A model generated the notes under the pieces. The model was not told the origin of the DNA and searched no databases. It was given only the letters and a program-made list of their open reading frames with translations. 64,000 nucleotides of DNA, taken from the NCBI RefSeq assembly GCF_040703035.1, contig NZ_CP159996.1, forward strand, positions 3,444,001 through 3,508,000, read 5' to 3'. Origin of the DNA: Terribacillus aidingensis. Lineage in GTDB: Bacteria; Bacillota; Bacilli; Bacillales; Amphibacillaceae. Position numbers and translations under genes: made by a program. Positions 57,454 to 64,000 of the stretch are shown piece by piece (the first letter of the stretch is position 1; each line of letters starts with the position of its first letter).

Positions 57454-59154
57454 ATGAAAATGTTAGCACCTCTCAGTGGAAAGCACAATGTAACGGATTT
57501 TGAAGCACTACGTCAGTCGTTTGAATGGAGTCAGATGGAGCAGGATTTCTCCTGGTACCATACGGGCAAATTAAATGCTGCTTATGAGGCAGTAGACCGT
57601 CATGCAGAAAATCCGGCTAAAGCGGATCAGCTTGCTTTAATTTATCAGGATGGAGAGACAGAGGAGAAGTGGACGTTCACACAACTGAAGGAACGCAGCA
57701 ATAAGGCCGCCAATATGCTGAAATCTTTCGGTGCAGCAAAAGGAGACCGCGTCTTTTTGTTCATGCCTCGCTGTCCTGATTTTTACGCAAGCTTTTTTGG
57801 TATTCTCAAAATTGGCGCTGTAGCCGGACCATTATTCGAAGCATTCATGGAACAGGCAGTAGAAGATCGACTGAAGGACAGCGGCGCTAGCATCTTGATA
57901 ACAACGGCAGAACTGCTGCCGCGCGTTAACAGGGATAATTTGCCCGAATTGAAGGAAGTCATTGTACTTAACTGTGAAACAGATGGACTACATGACTATA
58001 CAGAACTGATGGATCAGGCATCAACCGAATTCGAGCCTGTGTGGCTGGATAAGGAGGATGGTATGCTGCTGCATTATACCTCTGGTTCCACTGGGAAGCC
58101 GAAAGGTGTTTATCATGCACATCGTGCGATGGTACAGCATTATGCCACTGGCAAATGGATCTTGGATTTGCAGGAGGATGATGTGTACTGGTGCACAGCT
58201 GATCCTGGCTGGGTGACAGGTACAAGTTACGGCATATTCGGACCTTGGCTGAACGGGGCAACAAATGTTATTGCCGGGGGCCGTTTTACACCGGAAGCTT
58301 GGTATAAGGTCATTGAGAAACATAAGGTAACGGTCTGGTATACAGCCCCGACTGCTTTGCGGAAGCTGGCCGCTGCAGGTGATGAGGTTGCTCATTCCTA
58401 TGATTTGTCCTCGCTTCGCCATGTCCTCAGTGTGGGGGAGCCTCTCAACCCGGAAATCATTTATTGGGCAGAAGAAGTTTACGGCAAACGCATTCATGAT
58501 ACATGGTGGATGACAGAAACAGGTGCCATGCTCATCGTCAATCACCCTACACTGCCAATCAAGCCAGGGGCGATGGGCAAACCGATACCAGGTGTAGAAG
58601 CAGCGATAGTTGATGATGCCGGGAATGTACTGCCGCCTCATACGAGCGGAAATCTTGCAGTAAAGGCAGGCTGGCCATCGATGATGAAAACGATTTGGGG
58701 CAATCAAGAGAAGTTTGACAGCTATTTCATCAACGGCTGGTATGTATCAGGGGATAGCGCCAAGATGGATGAAGAAGGCTATTTCTGGTTCGAAGGTCGT
58801 TTGGATGACGTGATCAACACATCTGGAAAATTGGTCGGACCTTTTGAAGTGGAAAGTAAGCTTATCGAGCACTATGCTGTTACTGAAGCAGCGGTAATCG
58901 GAAAACCGGATGAAGAGCGCGGAGAGATCATCAAAGCCTTCATCACACTGGATAAGGGGCATAAAGATTCCATGGAGCTGCGCGAAGAAATCCGGCAGTT
59001 CATTAAAAAAGGACTGAGTGCGCATGCAGCACCAAGGGAAATTGAGATTGTCACCTCAATTCCAAAGACAAGAAGCGGCAAAATCATGCGTCGTCTGCTT
59101 CGTGCCAAAGAGCTCGGACTGCCGCTGGGTGATACATCTACTTTAGAGGAATAA
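57454..59154 (+). CDS. acsA: Acetyl-CoA synthetase
   Basis: 566-residue AMP-forming acetate-CoA ligase. ATP-binding YTSGSTGKPKGVYHAHRA (near 210), WWMTETGA, the hinge Asp in YVSGDSAKMDEEGYFWFEGRLDD, and the acetylatable Lys in SGKIMRR near the end. Similar to B. subtilis AcsA. Activity is likely controlled by lysine acetylation and by CcpA through the cre site; the Sir2 protein at 6285 could reactivate it. Confidence 0.95.
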   Translation: MKMLAPLSGKHNVTDFEALRQSFEWSQMEQDFSWYHTGKLNAAYEAVDRHAENPAKADQLALIYQDGETEEKWTFTQLKERSNKAANMLKSFGAAKGDRVFLFMPRCPDFYASFFGILKIGAVAGPLFEAFMEQAVEDRLKDSGASILITTAELLPRVNRDNLPELKEVIVLNCETDGLHDYTELMDQASTEFEPVWLDKEDGMLLHYTSGSTGKPKGVYHAHRAMVQHYATGKWILDLQEDDVYWCTADPGWVTGTSYGIFGPWLNGATNVIAGGRFTPEAWYKVIEKHKVTVWYTAPTALRKLAAAGDEVAHSYDLSSLRHVLSVGEPLNPEIIYWAEEVYGKRIHDTWWMTETGAMLIVNHPTLPIKPGAMGKPIPGVEAAIVDDAGNVLPPHTSGNLAVKAGWPSMMKTIWGNQEKFDSYFINGWYVSGDSAKMDEEGYFWFEGRLDDVINTSGKLVGPFEVESKLIEHYAVTEAAVIGKPDEERGEIIKAFITLDKGHKDSMELREEIRQFIKKGLSAHAAPREIEIVTSIPKTRSGKIMRRLLRAKELGLPLGDTSTLEE

Positions 59155-59157
59155 CAG

Positions 59158-59183
59158 GTTTAATCGACTGACCACGTGGAAGT
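59158..59183 (+). promoter_or_regulatory. Possible sigma-B promoter of the GSP18-like gene
   Basis: Perfect GTTTAA, 14-base spacer, GGAAGT (three mismatches in the -10). The B. subtilis homologue YfkM is sigma-B dependent. Confidence 0.35.
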
Positions 59184-59221
59184 ATACATTGTGTGATACT
59201 TTATAAAAGGAGTGTTAGACA

Positions 59222-59734
59222 ATGGCTAAAATTGCAACTGTCATTACCGATACGTTTGAAGATGTAGAATATACGGATCCGGCGAAAGCATTTAAAGAAG
59301 CTGGGCATGAAGTAACAACAATTGAATTTGAATCAGGTAAAAGTGTAACAGGTAAACAAGGAGAAGCGACAGTGTCCATCGATAAAGGCATCGATGATGT
59401 AAACCCATCAGATTTTGATGCACTGTTCATTCCAGGTGGGAACTCACCTGATAACTTACGTGCAGATGATCGATTTGTTAATTTCGCGAAGCATTTCATG
59501 GATGAAAAGAAACCTGTTTTCGCAATTTGTCACGGTCCGCAGCTGCTGATTACCGCTAAGACACTTGAGGGACGAAAAGCGACAGGATATAAATCTATTC
59601 AAGTCGATATGGAATATGCTGGTGCAACAGTCGAAGACAAGGAAGTTGTCGTATGTCAGAATCAGCTGGTTACGAGCAGACAGCCGGATGATATTCCAGC
59701 TTTCATCGAGGAATCCTTGAAGCTATTGAAATAA
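59222..59734 (+). CDS. General stress protein 18-like, PfpI/DJ-1 family
   Basis: 170-residue class I glutamine-amidotransferase-like protein of the PfpI family. Nucleophile elbow FAICHGPQLL with Cys near residue 100; GGNSPDNLR; TSRQPDDIPAFIEESLKLL at the C terminus. Close to B. subtilis YfkM (GSP18), proposed deglycase or protease. AAAGGAGTG upstream. Confidence 0.92.
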   Translation: MAKIATVITDTFEDVEYTDPAKAFKEAGHEVTTIEFESGKSVTGKQGEATVSIDKGIDDVNPSDFDALFIPGGNSPDNLRADDRFVNFAKHFMDEKKPVFAICHGPQLLITAKTLEGRKATGYKSIQVDMEYAGATVEDKEVVVCQNQLVTSRQPDDIPAFIEESLKLLK

Positions 59735-59743
59735 GAACAAATA

Positions 59744-59775
59744 TGACTCCCGGCTATATGCCGGGAGTTTTTCAT
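59744..59775 (+). terminator. Terminator between the GSP18-like and DUF3891 genes
   Basis: ACTCCCGGC/GCCGGGAGT stem with a 5-base loop and TTTTTC. It ends 13 bases before the next start, so it may also act as an attenuator. Confidence 0.85.
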
Positions 59776-59787
59776 AGGAGGGATAAT

Positions 59788-60507
59788 ATGATCGTTCGAC
59801 ATAATGACGAAGGTAAAACGGTGTTGATAGCTCAGCATGCCCATGCGGCTATTTCCGGGGAAATAGCCAGGCATTGGCGAAAGGATGATTCAGATTCACC
59901 TGTTCAGCGTCCTGAGACTATCATGGCCATCGACCAGCACGACCGAGCTTGGATTCCGTTGGATGAAGTACCAAAGCGAAAGCCTGATGGGGAAGGTTTT
60001 TATAGCTTTATCGATTATCCTTTAACGGACAAGCTGCGTGCATATCAGCAGGGCATCATGGAAGTACGGGAACAATCCCGCTATGCAGCTATATTGTGCA
60101 GCCGGCATTATTGCTCGTTCTTTTCCAACCACACAGAAGATGAGCAGATAAAAGCATTCTTGGATCGGGAGCATGGATTGCAGCAAGCTGACATACAAAC
60201 ACTTACTTCAGCCGAAAGTGCTACGTTGGATATTGATCAAAAGATGCTTTCTTTCTGTGATGATGTTTCTTTGTACCTGTGTATGAATCAGCCGGGAGTA
60301 TCTAAGCAGAATGAAGTGAAATGGTTCCGGGATGGTTTCGGGGAAAAGTTTTCTTTTGCCGATAAGGTTATCGGAGAATGGGTATCGTCTGTGGAAGTCA
60401 AACTGACACCTTCACCGCTCGAAAGTCCTGTCCGTGTTGCCATTCCACAAGTGGTAGTGGACGGAGATGAGTTCCGTGAAGAGAAGCTCTGGGTGACGGT
60501 GACATGA
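59788..60507 (+). CDS. DUF3891 family protein
   Basis: 239 residues, function unknown. It contains the family's His-rich start VLIAQHAHAAISGEIARHW, then AIDQHDRAWIPLDEVP and AAILCSRHYCSFFSN, suggesting a metal-dependent HD-like fold (His and Asp spaced as in phosphohydrolases), which is inference. ATG 59788 follows AGGAGGG; a longer reading would run through the terminator. No obvious partner. Confidence 0.8.
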   Translation: MIVRHNDEGKTVLIAQHAHAAISGEIARHWRKDDSDSPVQRPETIMAIDQHDRAWIPLDEVPKRKPDGEGFYSFIDYPLTDKLRAYQQGIMEVREQSRYAAILCSRHYCSFFSNHTEDEQIKAFLDREHGLQQADIQTLTSAESATLDIDQKMLSFCDDVSLYLCMNQPGVSKQNEVKWFRDGFGEKFSFADKVIGEWVSSVEVKLTPSPLESPVRVAIPQVVVDGDEFREEKLWVTVT

Positions 60508-60537
60508 AAAAAGAGCAGTAGATTTACTGCTCTCATA
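60507..60537 (-). terminator. Terminator of yaaH
   Basis: GAGCAGTA/TACTGCTC stem with TTTTTT on the minus strand, overlapping the yaaH stop. Confidence 0.8.
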
Positions 60538-61816
60538 GCTTTCTGATTGTGAAATTATCGGTAAGTAACAGCCAGTTCTGCGGAAAGGAAAGACCAAGCT
60601 TCCAATAACTGATTCCGCGCAAGTTCAACTCCTTGATCAAATTGAACTTTGCCTGGATGGAGCGGGCATCTTCAAACCATACCTCATGCTGTGCACCAGC
60701 AGCTGTATATCTGAAGAAAGGTGCTTGCGCAGTAGTGTCGTATTGAATCGAAGCATTATTTTCACGGGCAATCGCTATGGCTCGCTGCGGACTGACGGCT
60801 TTGGCATACTGTCCGCCCGGCTCATAGGGAAGTGTCCAATCATAGCCATATAAGTTTTGTCCGAGCATGATTTTGTTGGCGGGCATCTCTGTTAAGGCAT
60901 ATTCCACGACATCTCTTACGTTCGGTAATGGAGAAACAGCTAAGGGTGGTCCGCCGCTATAGCCCCATTCATAGGTCATCAACACGACAAAATCAACAAT
61001 CTCCCCATGGGCTGCATAATCATGTGCTTCGTACCATTGTCCTTGCTGGGTTGCGCTCGTTTTTGGTGCCACTGCTGTCGATACACGCAGTCCCTCAGGT
61101 CGAAGTCTGGCGACGGCACGCCTTAGGAAATTGTTATAGTCTTCCCGATTTTCCGCTGGCAGAAATTCGATATCGAAGTGCACCTCTCCAAAACCGACTT
61201 CATTGGCGGTATTGATAATGTTTGTAAATAAGCGATCCTGAACAGCAGTATTGGTGACAATACGAGTTCCTAATTCAGCACTGAATGCGCCGCTTTCGAG
61301 CGTGGAAACAGCAAGACTTAATGTTGTGTTGTTTTCGCGTGCAATTGTTGGAAATTCATTTAATGGCGGAGCGGTTAAATTTCCTTGCCGATTTACTCTG
61401 TAACTGAATGGCATCAGATAGGTAAGGTATGGTGCACGCTGTCTTGCTGCCGTCTCCAAAGTTTGGGATACAGTATTTCCGGTTGGCTCGATATAGGCAT
61501 TTGATTCAATCTGCCTTTTCGACTTTGCTGGGAGGTATAGACGCTGTCCCGGCTGCAGGACAGCTGATGCTGAAATGTTATTGATTCGTGCGAGCTCTGC
61601 AACGGATAAGTTATTTCTTCTGGCAATGGTGTAAAGACTGTCACCAGCCTGGACATAATAGAATGAGCCAATGATTGGAATCACCAGCGCCTGTCCGACG
61701 ACAAGGTCATTTGGTGCTGCCAGTTCGTTTGCGGTAATCAATTCCTGACTTGTCGTACCGTAGCGGCTTGCAATGCTATTCAGTGAATCCCCAGTCTGTA
61801 CTACATATATTTGCAA
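60533..61816 (-). CDS. yaaH: Spore cortex-fragment-lysing glycosidase YaaH (SleL)
   Basis: 427 residues: two LysM domains (about 1-46 and 50-95: YVVQTGDSLNSIASRYG, YYVQAGDSLYTIARRNN) and a family 18 glycosidase domain with GEVHFDIEFLPAENR, where DxE supplies the catalytic Glu. Acts as N-acetylglucosaminidase on spore cortex during germination. No signal peptide. TTG start with AAGGAGGAG at good distance. Likely sigma-E controlled. Confidence 0.94.
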   Translation of the reverse strand: MQIYVVQTGDSLNSIASRYGTTSQELITANELAAPNDLVVGQALVIPIIGSFYYVQAGDSLYTIARRNNLSVAELARINNISASAVLQPGQRLYLPAKSKRQIESNAYIEPTGNTVSQTLETAARQRAPYLTYLMPFSYRVNRQGNLTAPPLNEFPTIARENNTTLSLAVSTLESGAFSAELGTRIVTNTAVQDRLFTNIINTANEVGFGEVHFDIEFLPAENREDYNNFLRRAVARLRPEGLRVSTAVAPKTSATQQGQWYEAHDYAAHGEIVDFVVLMTYEWGYSGGPPLAVSPLPNVRDVVEYALTEMPANKIMLGQNLYGYDWTLPYEPGGQYAKAVSPQRAIAIARENNASIQYDTTAQAPFFRYTAAGAQHEVWFEDARSIQAKFNLIKELNLRGISYWKLGLSFPQNWLLLTDNFTIRKL

Positions 61817-61848
61817 AACGACTCCTCCTTTATTAAGCCTCTGTAGAA

Positions 61849-61878
61849 AAGCTATGCTCGGAGGAGCCGTTCTATGTC
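61849..61878 (-). promoter_or_regulatory. Possible sigma-E promoter of yaaH
   Basis: GACATAGA, 14-base spacer, CATAGCTT on the minus strand; consensus GTCATATT-N13-15-CATACANT. The -35 overlaps the end of yaaI. Confidence 0.45.
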
Positions 61879-62401
61879 AAATTGGATCTGTATTGGCACT
61901 GAGAGTCGTTTCAATGACACGCAATGCGTCTTCATTTTGTTCTTTTGTATTGGATGCAACACAGTTTCTTGGCACATCCAGTTTAAATTCCCGCATATGG
62001 GCATCATTTGCGGAGAATATAACACAAATATTACCCGCAACACCTGCTAGAATAACTCGATCGCATTCCAAATCCTTTAATAAGGATGGTAGTGATGTCT
62101 GGAAGAAAGCAGAATGCTTCGGTTTCAAAAGAAAATAATCATCTTCGTGCGGCATCATACTATCGATGATTTCCTTGTTATTTTCATTCCGGCAATAGTC
62201 AGCTATTTTTTTGAAGTTATCCTGCCAGATTCCGTAATGGTCATTCACAAAGATGACTGGCCAATCATTTTCTTTTGCTTTTTTGCGCAGCTTCTCCCAG
62301 TTAGGAAGTATTTCCTTTGTATTCTCCAGCAGGTTTTCGCCGCCGGGAAAATCAAATGTGTTGAATACATCTATAAATAAAACGGCTTTTTTGTCACTCA
62401 T
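61877..62401 (-). CDS. yaaI: Isochorismatase family cysteine hydrolase YaaI
   Basis: 174 residues. Catalytic triad candidates: Asp in LFIDVFNTF, Lys in FLLKPKHSAF and Cys in LAGVAGNICVIFSA. Related to nicotinamidase and isochorismatase; substrate unknown. AAGGAGAAT upstream. Located between yaaH and tadA as in B. subtilis. Confidence 0.9.
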   Translation of the reverse strand: MSDKKAVLFIDVFNTFDFPGGENLLENTKEILPNWEKLRKKAKENDWPVIFVNDHYGIWQDNFKKIADYCRNENNKEIIDSMMPHEDDYFLLKPKHSAFFQTSLPSLLKDLECDRVILAGVAGNICVIFSANDAHMREFKLDVPRNCVASNTKEQNEDALRVIETTLSANTDPI

Positions 62402-62470
62402 GATAATTCTCCTTTACTTCGTAGTAGGAAGCTTCTTATACTTATACATTATCAACTTTACGTAATTTGA

Positions 62471-63005
<535 letters not shown>

Positions 63006-63047
63006 ATGAAGTGCGCTATCGAAGCGCCTAACATTATTCACAACTTA

Positions 63048-63316
63048 GCCGTGCTAAGCGGGGAGGTAGCGGTGCCCTGTACTCGCAATCCGCTATAGCG
63101 AGGCCGAATTCCCGCCCGAGGTAATGCGGCTTTAAGGTCTGCCATAAGGAATTGGTGTTGACACCCGGGTCCTGCGCAACAGGAACCCGTGAACCCTGTC
63201 AGGTCCGGAAGGAAGCAGCAGTAAGCGGTCTTTCTTGTGTGCCGCGGGGAAGCCTGGGTCGAGCCATGAACTTATGTAACGCTTAGATCCGTATTATCGA
63301 CGGTGGGTGCACGGCG
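63048..63316 (+). ncRNA. ffs: Signal recognition particle RNA, large Bacillus type (scRNA)
   Basis: About 270 nt with Alu and S domains. Termini pair (GCCGTGC/GCACGGC); GGGGAGGTAGCGGTGCCCTGTA is the Alu-domain block, and the S-domain tetraloop and asymmetric loop appear as GTCAGGTCCGGAAGGAAGCAGC. Between tadA and dnaX, as scr in B. subtilis. Exact ends are inferred from pairing; a processed precursor from about 63012 is likely. Confidence 0.95.
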
Positions 63317-63332
63317 CTTAATTAATAAACAA

Positions 63333-63369
63333 TCAGAGTCCTTGCCATTTGGTAAGGGCTCTTTTTATA
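63333..63369 (+). terminator. Terminator of the SRP RNA gene
   Basis: AGAGTCCTTGCC/GGTAAGGGCTCT (G-U and mismatch tolerated) with a 4-base loop and TTTTT. Confidence 0.85.
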
Positions 63370-63433
63370 CATGTAGTATCAGTAACCTAATTCCGTTATA
63401 ATGAGGGAAGAATGAAAAAAGGAGCGCGGCGCA

Positions 63434-64000
63434 ATGAGTTATCAAGCGTTATACCGTGTCTGGAGGCCAAGGACATTTGCTGATGTAGTAGGCCAGGAGC
63501 CGATTATCCGTACATTGAAAAATGCCATCATGCAGGATAAGTTCTCGCATGCCTACTTGTTTTCCGGTCCGCGTGGTACAGGGAAGACAAGTGCGGCGAA
63601 GATTTTTGCAAAGACAATCAACTGTGAGCATGCACCAGTAGAGGAAGCATGCAACGAGTGTGCGGCTTGCAGAGGAATCCAAGATGGTTCAATTGCAGAT
63701 GTTATAGAAATCGATGCAGCGTCCAATAACGGTGTTGAACAAATCCGGGACATCCGGGACAAAGTGAAATATGCTCCTAGCGCGGTTAAATATAAAGTGT
63801 ATATCATCGATGAAGTTCATATGCTCTCGATTGGAGCATTTAATGCACTTCTCAAGACATTGGAAGAGCCACCCAAACATGTGGTCTTCATCTTAGCGAC
63901 AACAGAACCGCATAAGATTCCGCTGACGATCATTTCCCGCTGTCAGCGATTCGATTTCAAACGTATCAACCAGCAGGCAATGGTAAACAGGATGCAGGAG
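63434..64000 (+). CDS. dnaX: DNA polymerase III gamma/tau subunit, 5' part
   Basis: The first 189 codons of dnaX; the reading frame is open to the window edge. MSYQALYRVWRPRTFADVVGQEP, Walker A GPRGTGKTSAAK, a zinc module with CNECAAC, Walker B VYIIDEVHMLS and sensor 1 LATTEPHKIPLTIISRCQRF. Clamp-loader ATPase. AAAAAAGGAGCG upstream. Confidence 0.96.
   Translation, partial: MSYQALYRVWRPRTFADVVGQEPIIRTLKNAIMQDKFSHAYLFSGPRGTGKTSAAKIFAKTINCEHAPVEEACNECAACRGIQDGSIADVIEIDAASNNGVEQIRDIRDKVKYAPSAVKYKVYIIDEVHMLSIGAFNALLKTLEEPPKHVVFILATTEPHKIPLTIISRCQRFDFKRINQQAMVNRMQE

Overview
The window is the replication-origin region of a moderately low-GC Gram-positive endospore former in the Bacillaceae. The order rpsR-ssb-rpsF-ychF, parB-parA-noc-rsmG-mnmG-mnmE-khpB-yidC-rnpA-rpmH, oriC, dnaA-dnaN-yaaA-recF-remB-gyrB-gyrA, yaaC-guaB, dacA, serS, dck/dgk, yaaH, yaaI, tadA, ffs, dnaX is the Bacillus subtilis arrangement. 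Spore genes (yyaC, a ger operon, yaaH/SleL), T-boxes and Bacillus-type parS sites agree with this. I would guess a Terribacillus/Oceanobacillus-like genus, but the sequence alone does not prove it.

Left flank (1-11000). Two small possible transcription units (an sRNA and a 27-residue peptide) come first. They are followed by a PHP histidinol phosphatase, the SteT exchanger, a T-box controlled class V aminotransferase-serA operon, a Sir2 deacylase, a 14-TM MFS exporter, the rpsF-ssb-rpsR operon with an S6:S18 leader, and ychF. Chromosome segregation block (11000-23400): nearly all genes run leftward, away from oriC. It carries three parS sites and an extra DnaA-box cluster between mnmE and khpB. 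Origin (23418-25563): two DnaA-box clusters flank dnaA, and the second ends in a DnaA-trio/AT-rich unwinding element.

Right arm (25564-47400) is largely co-directional with replication: dnaN to gyrA, then a degenerate HD-GYP protein where B. subtilis has an rRNA operon, yaaC, guaB, a TAXI-TRAP transporter operon, ung, dacA, T-box-serS, two tRNA-Ser genes, proC, and the deoxynucleoside kinases dck and dgk.

The most unusual part is 47349-51709. A 4.3-kb integrative element sits in tRNA-Arg(CCU), bounded by a perfect 47-bp direct repeat. It encodes a tyrosine recombinase and AT-rich cargo: an Abi_C-type protein with an R-x6-H motif, a second protein with an R-x4-H motif, and a two-TM coiled-coil protein whose reading frame looks disrupted. 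I read it as a candidate anti-phage (abortive infection) system.

After the element come a four-gene germinant-receptor operon (A, B, C and a tiny D-like subunit) with a forespore-type promoter, a cell-wall amidase, CsbD, a CcpA-controlled acsA, a GSP18-like protein, a DUF3891 protein, yaaH, yaaI, tadA, the large Bacillus-type SRP RNA and the start of dnaX.
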